Assembly: GCA_049306275.1 (NCBI GenBank)
Contig: JBAQQB010000119.1
Span: 1 to 12,726, forward strand
Direction of reading: 5' to 3'
DNA length: 12,726 nt
Source of the DNA: JADJTT01 sp049306275
GTDB taxonomy: Bacteria > Bacteroidota > Bacteroidia > Chitinophagales > Saprospiraceae
Positions 6,613 to 12,708 of this stretch are shown piece by piece. The first letter of the stretch is position 1, and every line of letters begins with the position of its first letter. The position numbers were made by a program, and so were the translations under genes. The notes below the pieces were generated by a model that was given only the letters and a program-made list of their open reading frames with translations, was not told the origin of the DNA and ran no database searches.

Positions 6613-7332
6613 TCAAAGCTTGCTTAGCAATTTTCGAGCTTTCTCATTGTATCGGCCGCTTCTGGCGCTGATCAGCGATTGCAGCGCCTCCCGGGCTTCG
6701 TCTTTGCGATCTGTTTTGATGTAGAGCAGGGCCAGATACCAGGTCGATTCCTCCCAGTATTCAAGGTGCGCCGACTGTACAGCGGTCAGTTGGGTTTCCG
6801 CTTCTGCCCATTTTTTTTCTTCCATATACGACAGGCCGAGATAATACCTGGCAACCAGGTGATTGGGGTTATCCTCGACAAATGGTTGCAGCAGGGCGAT
6901 ACTTTCGGAGTAGTATTGGGAAATATAAGCTTCAAGCCCCCCCGACAGTTGTTGTTTTTCCGGCGCCCTGGCGTTGCCGCCATTGCGCATTTGGACGCTC
7001 AGATCGTGCTTGTATGTCTCGTAGAATTCGGCGTACAGGCGGCCGGAGGGGGAAATGCCGGAGTAGACCCACACTACTGCGACCATCAGGGCCAGGATAG
7101 CCGCAGCTACGGCGAAAAAACGCCAAGGCATACGCCTGACACGGGAAGGGGCCTTCAGCTCCTGCCTGTCTTCCTCCAGCAAGGCCAGGCCTTCCAGCGC
7201 ATCCGAGCACAGGGGGCAGTCGAGCAAATGATTTTCTACCCGATGCCGTTCCTCTCCGGAAAGCCGGTTGCCCAGGTAATCCTGAATGTCGCCTTCGGAA
7301 AGGCACCGATGTTCTTGAAATATGGGTTTCAT
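6613..7332 (-). CDS. Membrane-anchored zinc-finger anti-sigma factor with periplasmic TPR domain
   Basis: This 239-residue protein has three parts. Residues 1-60 hold a ZAS-like anti-sigma domain with C10 and the H35-x3-C39-x2-C42 motif (HLLDCPLC). A single membrane helix lies at about 71-90, preceded by RVRR, which predicts N-in/C-out topology. Residues about 135-239 are helical TPR repeats (ESIALLQPFVEDNPNHLVARYYLGLSY, then KKWAEAETQLTAV and KDEAREALQSLI). The N-domain should hold the sigma factor encoded 12 bases upstream, while the TPR part faces the periplasm and could sense a protein partner. The ATG at 7332 is close behind an AAAGGG purine run. The sigma factor first, anti-sigma second order is standard. 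A TPR sensor domain is less common than a plain short tail, but zf-HC2 plus TPR proteins occur in Bacteroidota. Confidence 0.82.
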   Translation of the reverse strand: MKPIFQEHRCLSEGDIQDYLGNRLSGEERHRVENHLLDCPLCSDALEGLALLEEDRQELKAPSRVRRMPWRFFAVAAAILALMVAVVWVYSGISPSGRLYAEFYETYKHDLSVQMRNGGNARAPEKQQLSGGLEAYISQYYSESIALLQPFVEDNPNHLVARYYLGLSYMEEKKWAEAETQLTAVQSAHLEYWEESTWYLALLYIKTDRKDEAREALQSLISARSGRYNEKARKLLSKL

Positions 7333-7344
7333 CCCTTTGTACGT

Positions 7345-7956
7345 TTAGCCGGAAGAAGAGCTTCGGAGCCGATCTTCCAAAAGTTTCTTTAAGTTGCGCT
7401 TACCGTTTTGCAAATAGCTTTTTACGCTTTTCAAGGTAAAACCGGTTTGGTCGGAAATTTCTTTGTAGCTCTTTCCCTCGAAAAAGAAGTGCCGCACACA
7501 AATGCGCTGCTCTTCTCCGAGTTGCCCAATGGCCATCTCCACCGCGTCTTCCAACGGCATGTCATCGGATAGATGAACCATGTTCTCTATTTCCATATAA
7601 GAATCGTCAGAATTTTCGGTAGCGGCCCATTCCTGTTGCCGCTCGTGCTCCTTCTTCAGCTGCCGTGTGCGGGCCAGGCATTCGTTCCTGACTGTTCCGT
7701 AAAGGTATTGCTTAAAGGAGTGGACTTCTTTGCCCGGCAGCTTCTCGAGCAAAAGCTGGAACACGTGGCCCACCATGTCCTCCGCCTCATCGCGATCGCG
7801 AAAGTACTTATAGGCCACGCCGAATGCCAGGTGCCGGTAGCGGGTGAAAAGGATACCCAAATAGTCGGATTGGCGCTCCCTCTGAAACAAGTCCAGCAAC
7901 TCGGCATCGGATGCCTCGCCCTGGGAGGAGGGGGTATGTGGGGAAGAAAATGACAT
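7345..7956 (-). CDS. ECF-type RNA polymerase sigma factor
   Basis: This 203-residue sigma-70 family protein contains only regions 2 and 4. Region 2 spans about residues 35-102: LFTRYRHLAFGVAYKYFRDRDEAEDMVGHVFQLLLEKL, then FKQYLYGTVRNECLARTRQLKKE with the core-binding and -10-recognition helices. The linker (103-135) is acidic. Region 4 spans about 137-195, with LGEEQRICVRHFFFEGKSYKEISDQTGFTLKSVKSYLQNGKRNLKKLLE, where SYKEISDQTGFTLKSVKSYL is the helix-turn-helix. It directs RNA polymerase to a dedicated set of promoters and is presumably held inactive by the anti-sigma gene 12 bases downstream. The ATG at 7956 is preferred. Its upstream region carries a -7 element and a 10-bp inverted repeat. 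The regulon cannot be read from the window. Confidence 0.93.
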   Translation of the reverse strand: MSFSSPHTPSSQGEASDAELLDLFQRERQSDYLGILFTRYRHLAFGVAYKYFRDRDEAEDMVGHVFQLLLEKLPGKEVHSFKQYLYGTVRNECLARTRQLKKEHERQQEWAATENSDDSYMEIENMVHLSDDMPLEDAVEMAIGQLGEEQRICVRHFFFEGKSYKEISDQTGFTLKSVKSYLQNGKRNLKKLLEDRLRSSSSG

Positions 7957-7968
7957 GCTTTGTTAACG

Positions 7969-8021
7969 AACCGGCATTGATATGGGTTCCGGTTGCCTGA
8001 CAAAGTTACAGAATGCCGGTT
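7969..8021. promoter_or_regulatory. 10-bp inverted repeat bracketing the sigma-factor promoter
   Basis: AACCGGCATT (7969-7978) and AATGCCGGTT (8012-8021) are perfect inverse complements separated by 33 bases, and the -7 element (8001-8008) lies between them. A further CCGGTT occurs at 7989-7994, so there are three copies of the half-site. In the leader RNA, the 7989-7994 and 7969-7974 copies can pair just ahead of the start codon. This is a candidate operator or leader structure for the operon. Confidence 0.55.
8001..8008 (-). promoter_or_regulatory. -7 promoter element of the sigma-factor operon
   Basis: The minus strand reads TAACTTTG, an exact TAnnTTTG match, 45 bases before the sigma-factor ATG. 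The -33 region about 19 bases upstream reads TTTTCC, a degenerate TTTG. Expected transcription start is near 7995, giving a leader of about 40 bases. Confidence 0.55.
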
Positions 8022-8054
8022 AATAATGGAAAATTTACAAAAGTTCGCCCTTTC

Positions 8055-9128
8055 CTAGAACCTGGCAGTTCGCATCACGTGTTCGAGTTGCTGCATGATC
8101 TCCCGCTTATCTTCCCCAGGAGCATAAGCAAAGCCGTCGATGAAATACAGGTTGTTGTCGTTCGGGTTCAACACCAGCAGGCTGAGGAAAGGCCCTCCCA
8201 TGAAGTCGTTGTGCATCTCCCAGATACCGCGCGCCTCCGCGGAATAAAAGTTCTGATAGGTCGCTACATTGAACAGCATGGGGAGATCGACGTCGTTGAT
8301 GACCATATAGGTATTGGGCACCTCGGAGCCTACATATTTACCGAGATCATTCCGTATGGCCTTGATCCCTTCCTTGGTCAGCTGCGCCTTGTCCGTGTAG
8401 GGTATCACCTTGATCAGGATATTGGTGCTCACCGACTCCGTTTCCCTGCGAAGCCACATCACCCGTTCTGCGGGATTGTACATGGCCTTGAAATAATCGT
8501 GGGGCACCTTCAGGTCGAATCCCATGTGCAGGCGAACGTCCTCCCGCAGCGTGTCGTTGACACCGCCGAGGTACACACCCGCATCAACGCGGGGCTTATC
8601 CTGGTTCCTGATCTGCTGGATGATTGCCGTATACTGTTTCTTGATACTTTCAATCAGCGCTTCAGGACTGCTGCCTGCGATATATACCAGCAACTGGCCC
8701 TCCGCCCATTTATCCCTGCCTATCGTCACCTTGTAACCTTTTTCCCGCATGGCTTCTGCCGTTTTTTCCTGCCCCATATCTTCTTCCACCAGCCGGGTCA
8801 TCGGAGAATCTTTCTGCTGAAGGTCGGCCAAAAAGACATAAGTGCGCAGTTCCCTGCGCTCCTTGACATCCATCAACTGCCTGGGTGTGAAAAAGCGAAT
8901 ATCGAATATCGGTTCCGGCTGTGGAAGGATAGGATAAGCCGCGGCGAAATAATAATCGAAGGTATCGCCTACCGCGCTTGTCCAAAGGGAGGAATCGGCT
9001 ACTACGACCAATTGGTTCATCGGCCCGAAAGCAACGGGCGGACTTTCGAGTTGCTTGCGCGCTTCCTCCGTGCAGGAGGAAAAGAAAAATAGAAAACCCG
9101 CCAAAACCGCAAAGAAGGTGGATCTCAT
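8055..9128 (-). CDS. DUF4837 family lipoprotein
   Basis: This 357-residue protein is probably a lipoprotein: the N-terminus (MRSTFFAVLAGFLFFFSSC) has a hydrophobic helix and a lipobox-like FSSC with the cysteine at residue 19. The body matches the Bacteroidota-specific DUF4837 family as I know it: NQLVVVADSSLWTSAVGD near 38-55, then PILPQPEPIFDIRFFTPRQL near 66-85, the YVFLADL strand, and a second half with LRRETESVSTNILIKVIPYTD and ending MQQLEHVMRTARF. Function is not known. It is presumably anchored in an envelope membrane facing the periplasm. The ATG at 9128 is chosen over an adjacent in-frame TTG at 9131. It has its own upstream promoter-like sequence and is probably transcribed alone. 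No conserved catalytic motif is seen. Confidence 0.85.
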   Translation of the reverse strand: MRSTFFAVLAGFLFFFSSCTEEARKQLESPPVAFGPMNQLVVVADSSLWTSAVGDTFDYYFAAAYPILPQPEPIFDIRFFTPRQLMDVKERRELRTYVFLADLQQKDSPMTRLVEEDMGQEKTAEAMREKGYKVTIGRDKWAEGQLLVYIAGSSPEALIESIKKQYTAIIQQIRNQDKPRVDAGVYLGGVNDTLREDVRLHMGFDLKVPHDYFKAMYNPAERVMWLRRETESVSTNILIKVIPYTDKAQLTKEGIKAIRNDLGKYVGSEVPNTYMVINDVDLPMLFNVATYQNFYSAEARGIWEMHNDFMGGPFLSLLVLNPNDNNLYFIDGFAYAPGEDKREIMQQLEHVMRTARF

Positions 9129-9156
9129 CAAAGGTTGATTTATTGAAAAAGTGGAC

Positions 9157-9186
9157 GGAAGATACGATCTTTTTAACCTTTAACAA
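9157..9186 (-). promoter_or_regulatory. Possible promoter of the DUF4837 gene
   Basis: On the minus strand TTG (9186-9184) is followed 19 bases later by TATCTTCC (9164-9157), a partial TAnnTTTG, ending 28 bases before the ATG at 9128. The spacing is the one expected in Bacteroidota, but the -7 box deviates at two positions. Confidence 0.35.
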
Positions 9187-9226
9187 GATGCATACCCGGG
9201 CGGTTTTGGCGGGTGATTACAAGGTT

Positions 9227-10255
9227 TTACTCGTAGAAATAAATGATGCGGGTCAACCACTTCATCGTGTCGGGTTCTGTACCCGGATCGGTGATGTATT
9301 CCTCAATGGCAGGGCCCTTGAACTTCCAGCAACGGGCGTTCAGGTAGTCGTCCAAGGCGTAATGCGCCTCCCCAACGCCTGAATAAGCCCCGTAATAATC
9401 AATAGCAACGGCTTTACCCGCAGGCAGCTCGATCAAATCGACCCCTTCCAGCTCAGCGGCGGCATTGACCGGAATACCCGCCGCCAGATCCGTTTTCTGC
9501 CCGGCTTCGTCCCAGACGTAGTAAAGCCCGGAAGGTGCGCCAGCCGGCGTCAGGCGCGCCTTTTGAATAGCAGCCATTATCTTTCCATAGCTGGAGCCAA
9601 AAAATGCGGTGATCTCGGAAAAGGGGAGCTCCTGCCTCACTCCGGCATAGGTAGCACCCGGAAAATCGATCTCCTTGACCGGGTAGCCGCGGTAAGAGTC
9701 AGATAGTTTGCCGGACAGCTCTTCGCTCAGTTTCTTCAGGTTCGCCAGGCCGGTATCGTAATCCCGGATGATGGAGCCCTTGAAATTCATCAGCAGCATC
9801 ATGCCGCGGGAAAAGAAAGGCAGAGGCCCTTCCCCCTCCATCGTCCAGGTAACCTTGGTCATACAGCCTTCTGCTGCCTCCTCCAGGTCCAGGTTGGAGT
9901 AGGAATACCCGCCCCATCCGCTGAACTGCAGCCTGGTGCGCAGGTGCTTGTAAGGCTCTGCCTCAATGATCTCCTGCGTGCCATCTCCCATCTTCTTACT
10001 GGTCCACGAATTGATAGCCCCAAGCCCTTTCTCAGGTCCGGAGTACTCATGCACCATCGTCGTGTCAGCCTGGTGCCAGTACGACCACCTGTCCCATTGC
10101 CTGAAATCTTCCAAAAAGCTGTAAATGTGCGCCGCCGGCGCCTTGATCTCAGTGCTGCGGGCGATATTGACATCCTTCGGGCCCGCAAGGCACAAAACAA
10201 GATAAAGAGCAATAAGCCCTAGCAATACACCGCCGATAATACGTAGCGTTTTCAT
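9227..10255 (-). CDS. Membrane-anchored SRPBCC protein with C-terminal GyrI-like domain
   Basis: This 342-residue protein begins with one hydrophobic helix (residues about 4-24, LRIIGGVLLGLIALYLVLCLA). Residues about 30-175 have the START/SRPBCC lipid- or ligand-binding fold: STEIKAPAAHIYSFLEDFRQWDRWSYW is the usual opening, followed by ATP-independent beta strands and a long final helix (DYDTGLANLKKLSEEL). Residues about 190-342 resemble a GyrI-like/AraC effector-binding domain: FPGATYAGVRQELPFSEI, then SGLYYVWDEAG, LPAGKAVAIDYYGAYSGVGEAH, and a terminal IEEYITDPGTEPDTMKWLTRIIYFYE. The ..YITDP..EPD...W.T.IY.P end matches that family. It probably binds small molecules, but no ligand is evident. 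It has its own promoter (10287-10294) and lies 92 bases after the T9SS propeller gene. Confidence 0.82.
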   Translation of the reverse strand: MKTLRIIGGVLLGLIALYLVLCLAGPKDVNIARSTEIKAPAAHIYSFLEDFRQWDRWSYWHQADTTMVHEYSGPEKGLGAINSWTSKKMGDGTQEIIEAEPYKHLRTRLQFSGWGGYSYSNLDLEEAAEGCMTKVTWTMEGEGPLPFFSRGMMLLMNFKGSIIRDYDTGLANLKKLSEELSGKLSDSYRGYPVKEIDFPGATYAGVRQELPFSEITAFFGSSYGKIMAAIQKARLTPAGAPSGLYYVWDEAGQKTDLAAGIPVNAAAELEGVDLIELPAGKAVAIDYYGAYSGVGEAHYALDDYLNARCWKFKGPAIEEYITDPGTEPDTMKWLTRIIYFYE

Positions 10256-10286
10256 AAGATTTGTTTTAATTGTGAGGAATTTTCGC

Positions 10287-10294
10287 CAAATATA
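10287..10294 (-). promoter_or_regulatory. -7 promoter element of the SRPBCC/GyrI-like gene
   Basis: The minus strand reads TATATTTG, an exact TAnnTTTG match, 31 bases before the ATG at 10255. The upstream sequence is AT-rich and includes a T10 run (10317-10308 on the minus strand), but no TTTG at the exact 19-base spacing. The leader is A/T-rich, as usual in Bacteroidota. The same T10 run follows a GC-rich segment after the propeller gene stop and may also serve as its weak terminator. Confidence 0.5.
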
Positions 10295-10347
10295 AACTTT
10301 TTATTTCAAAAAAAAAATTTGCGTTGCGCAGCATCCGCGTCCCGAAA

Positions 10348-12042
10348 TCATCCGGCCAATACAATCGCTACCGCAAATAGCACCCGCCCCTCCTGCCCTG
10401 TTACCCGCAAATAATACACCCCTGCCGGCAGGTCTCCAACATGCACGGGATATTGCCTTCTGCCTGGAACCACCTCCACTTTTTCCCTGCTCAACAGCTG
10501 CCCCGTAGCATTGATAATATCGACCTGAACGACCTCTCCAGCGAAGTCGCCCTCCACCCAGCAGGCGCCCCATGAAGGATTGGGAAATACGATTACTTCG
10601 CCACCTGCCCCGCTCCTGCTCTCCGGAGGGAGGGGCAAGCAGATAGTGTACAAAAAGCTGTTGGTTCTCTGCGCCGTATCGATCTCCACCGATCCGGAGC
10701 GGAAATACAAGTCCATGCTTTGCGTATTGCCGCAAACCGCCAGTACGCCCTCCGGCCCAAGCGCCGCACCATAAGCGAACTCCGTCCCTTCCCCTCCGAT
10801 CGTCCAATGCCGCAGATACTCCCCCTCAAGGGTGAACTCCAGCGCCACCACGTCGCTTTCTCCCCGGGAAGGGATTGCGGTTCCATCGACCTCCGCGCCG
10901 GGAAAGACCTGGGCTACCGCCAGCAGCGTCTGGTATGGGCTTACACCGAGGTCTGATGCCCATTCCAGATCGTTTTCGTCGTCGCTGCCAAAAGTGGCTG
11001 TCCACCGCAGTGCGCCGTCTGCTGTCCAACTCATCAATACATTTTCAAAATTGCCGGAGGGTTCCAGCAGCGCATCGCCCCAGGAAAAACCCGATTGGAT
11101 GAACCCGGCGCCGTACAGGTTCCCGGCGCCGTCGGCAGCCAGACCGTACAGGGCCCCATTGGGGAAATCGCCGGGCAGAGGTTCGGCGCCTTTCAGCCAT
11201 TGCAGTGCGCCCGTTTTTTCATCAAACCCGGCGATATAGGGCGTCCGCCCTCCATTGCGCCCCGATGCGATACAGGCCGCATCCCAGCAAAGGGAATCGC
11301 TGAAATACCCGCCAATTGCCACTCCTCCTCCGGGCAGCGCGGCGATGGGATGTCCCCGGCTATCGCGCCCCGTCTCCGACCGGGTAGCCCATTCCAATTC
11401 CCCCTCTCCATCCAGGCTCAATAAAAATGAGTGGGCTCGCTGCGGGAACCCGCTTTCTGCCGCGAAGCCCAACGACTCGATCGCGCCCGAAAACCGGCCG
11501 GTCAGAAAGACCCGCCCGGCGTTTGAAGCTGCCAACCCGTACCCCCAGCAATCTCCCGTGCCGTTGAATGTCCTGACCCACTTCAGGTCTCCCTCCGATC
11601 CCATCCGTGCGACGAAGGCCGCGTAGCGGTCGCCTCCGAAAACAGTGCCGCAAACAAAAATATCATCTCCTGCAGCAACAACATCCGGCGCGAAAGACGC
11701 AAAAGAGCCAACGCCGAAGCCCTTGGCCCAAAGCAACCCGCCATCCGGACCATACTTGCTCACGACCAGTTGGAAGGCCGTATCGCCAAAACCGGCAACC
11801 AATGCCTCCTGCCCGCCGGCCGATTGCAGAAAAAGGGAATCAGCCGCATAGCCTGCCATGTAGAGAGCGCCGTCGCGGCCGGCAGCCACCCGGAACGGCA
11901 CATTGGCGCCCCATGGATCGCCCGGAATGCGCCGGCTCCACTGGCTCAGGCTCCAGTCAATATCGCATTGGGCCAGCATTGAAGGGGGGAAGAAAAATAA
12001 GAGGAGCAAGAGCAGAAAGCCGTTTTTCCGGAAGGAATACAT
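10348..12042 (-). CDS. Secreted beta-propeller protein with T9SS type A sorting domain
   Basis: This is a 564-residue exported protein. The ATG at 12042 begins a strong signal peptide (MYSFRKNGFLLLLLLFFFPP, cut after LAQ near 25); two further upstream starts (GTG 12078, ATG 12075) would spoil it. Residues about 50-440 contain at least six repeats with a D/G-G-x-L-x-W core, the tryptophans near 105, 155, 218, 282, 347 and 413 (for example SKYGPDGGLLWAKGFG, ARMGSEGDLKWVRTFNG, MSWTADGALRWTATFGS), each followed by strands such as VFLTGRF or LYGAGF. This is the SBBP/PQQ-like propeller pattern. The C-terminal 75-80 residues are the T9SS domain: VIFPNPSWG (from about 484), VQVDIINATGQLLS, and LPAGVYYLRVTGQEGRVLFAVAIVLAG. 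Likely a surface or released protein; ligand unknown. Confidence 0.87.
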   Translation of the reverse strand: MYSFRKNGFLLLLLLFFFPPSMLAQCDIDWSLSQWSRRIPGDPWGANVPFRVAAGRDGALYMAGYAADSLFLQSAGGQEALVAGFGDTAFQLVVSKYGPDGGLLWAKGFGVGSFASFAPDVVAAGDDIFVCGTVFGGDRYAAFVARMGSEGDLKWVRTFNGTGDCWGYGLAASNAGRVFLTGRFSGAIESLGFAAESGFPQRAHSFLLSLDGEGELEWATRSETGRDSRGHPIAALPGGGVAIGGYFSDSLCWDAACIASGRNGGRTPYIAGFDEKTGALQWLKGAEPLPGDFPNGALYGLAADGAGNLYGAGFIQSGFSWGDALLEPSGNFENVLMSWTADGALRWTATFGSDDENDLEWASDLGVSPYQTLLAVAQVFPGAEVDGTAIPSRGESDVVALEFTLEGEYLRHWTIGGEGTEFAYGAALGPEGVLAVCGNTQSMDLYFRSGSVEIDTAQRTNSFLYTICLPLPPESRSGAGGEVIVFPNPSWGACWVEGDFAGEVVQVDIINATGQLLSREKVEVVPGRRQYPVHVGDLPAGVYYLRVTGQEGRVLFAVAIVLAG

Positions 12043-12050
12043 AAAAACAG

Positions 12051-12082
12051 GTTTGACTGATGTAAATTTACCCATCACAAAC
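12051..12082. promoter_or_regulatory. Dyad in the divergent spacer, with palindromic GTAAATTTAC
   Basis: The 52-base spacer between the divergent propeller gene (12042, minus) and the membrane gene (12095, plus) contains a perfect 10-bp palindrome GTAAATTTAC (12062-12071). It is flanked by TGATG (12058-12062) versus CATCA (12073-12077) and GTTTG (12051-12055) versus CAAAC (12078-12082). TAAATTTA is one base off TAnnTTTG on both strands, so it might be an overlapping pair of -7 elements with an operator. Confidence 0.45.
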
Positions 12083-12094
12083 GAGCAATGACCT

Positions 12095-12595
12095 ATGACG
12101 CTTCAGGAATTCTTCGATTGGCTGGCCGTAAACCCCGGCTGGGTACTGTTCTTCTTCATCTTCATCCCTCTCGCCGCGGCGATCACCGGCTGGATCGGCA
12201 AGGGCGAAGGACACCTGTCGCCCTGGAAATATTTCTACACCCTGCTGATCTACCTGGTCTGTATTCCAGGCATCTTCGCCGTCTTCCTCAACATCTACCT
12301 CTTTCTCTTCGAAAGGCGAAGCGTGTTTGAAACCGACGTCTTCACCCAGGTGCTCCCGATCTTCTCCATGATCGGCTCCATCGTCATCATTCGCAACAAC
12401 GTCGATCTGGGGCTGGTACCGGGATTCGGCAAGCTCTCCGGCTTGTTCACCCTCATCTCCGTCATCCTGATCATCATGTTTTTCATCGACCGCACCCACA
12501 TCATCGCCATTACCTACATCCCAATCGGATGGCTGCTGCTGATTTTTGTGGGACTGCTGATCGTCGCACGCTACTCTTTCAAAAAAATGCTCTGA
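12095..12595 (+). CDS. Multi-helix inner-membrane protein of unknown function, 166 residues
   Basis: I do not recognise a named family. The protein is strongly hydrophobic with about five predicted helices: near residues 15-34 (GWVLFFFIFIPLAAAITGWI), 46-70 (YFYTLLIYLVCIPGIFAVFLNIYLF), 84-100 (TQVLPIFSMIGSIVIIR), 112-130 (KLSGLFTLISVILIIMFFI) and 134-158. Between them are short polar turns, including FERRSVFETDVF and RNNVDLGLVPGFG. The C-terminus is basic (RYSFKKML), suggesting a cytosolic end. No catalytic motif stands out. An ATG seven bases upstream is in another frame; ATG 12095 gives the full frame. The gene is divergent from the propeller gene across a 52-base spacer, so they may share control. 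No other gene follows within the window. Confidence 0.72.
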   Translation: MTLQEFFDWLAVNPGWVLFFFIFIPLAAAITGWIGKGEGHLSPWKYFYTLLIYLVCIPGIFAVFLNIYLFLFERRSVFETDVFTQVLPIFSMIGSIVIIRNNVDLGLVPGFGKLSGLFTLISVILIIMFFIDRTHIIAITYIPIGWLLLIFVGLLIVARYSFKKML

Positions 12596-12663
12596 TCAAA
12601 CCAAAAGACCACCCGCGCCGTTGTAAGGAATAATGCAATTGCGATAAACACCACTCAATATTC

Positions 12664-12708
12664 TGAAAACACTTTTTGGGCCGCGTTGCGGCCCAAAAAG
12701 TGTTTTCA
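12664..12708. repeat. 21-bp perfect hairpin with 3-base loop
   Basis: Arms 12664-12684 and 12688-12708 are exact inverse complements around a GTT loop. The inner stem is GC-rich (GGGCCGC/GCGGCCC). The outer stem places T5 before and A5 after it, the reverse of an intrinsic terminator, so no free T-run follows the GC core on either strand. It lies 68 bases after the 12095-12595 gene and near the window end, followed by a G7 run. It may still terminate transcription, act as an RNA-stabilising stem, or be part of a palindromic repeat. Confidence 0.85.

Noticed and set aside
6679..7392. 237-residue ORF antisense to the anti-sigma gene
   Set aside because: Shadow frame: the opposite strand has zinc ligands, a membrane helix and TPR repeats.
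8013..9092. 359-residue ORF antisense to the DUF4837 gene
   Set aside because: It almost fully overlaps a gene with a signal peptide and a family match, and shows no family features of its own.
9129..9131. TTG as alternative start of the DUF4837 gene
   Set aside because: An ATG follows directly and gives a normal lipoprotein signal.
9194..9213. Weak hairpin ACCCG/CGGGT between the SRPBCC and DUF4837 genes
   Set aside because: Only five pairs, no T-run, and it fits neither gene's end well.
12043..12078. GTG/ATG starts that add 12 residues to the propeller protein
   Set aside because: They place polar residues before the signal peptide and overlap the divergent promoter dyad.
12664..12708. 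Read fold-back artefact
   Set aside because: The complementarity stops cleanly at 21 bp and differs on both sides, which fits a real hairpin better, though reads should be checked.
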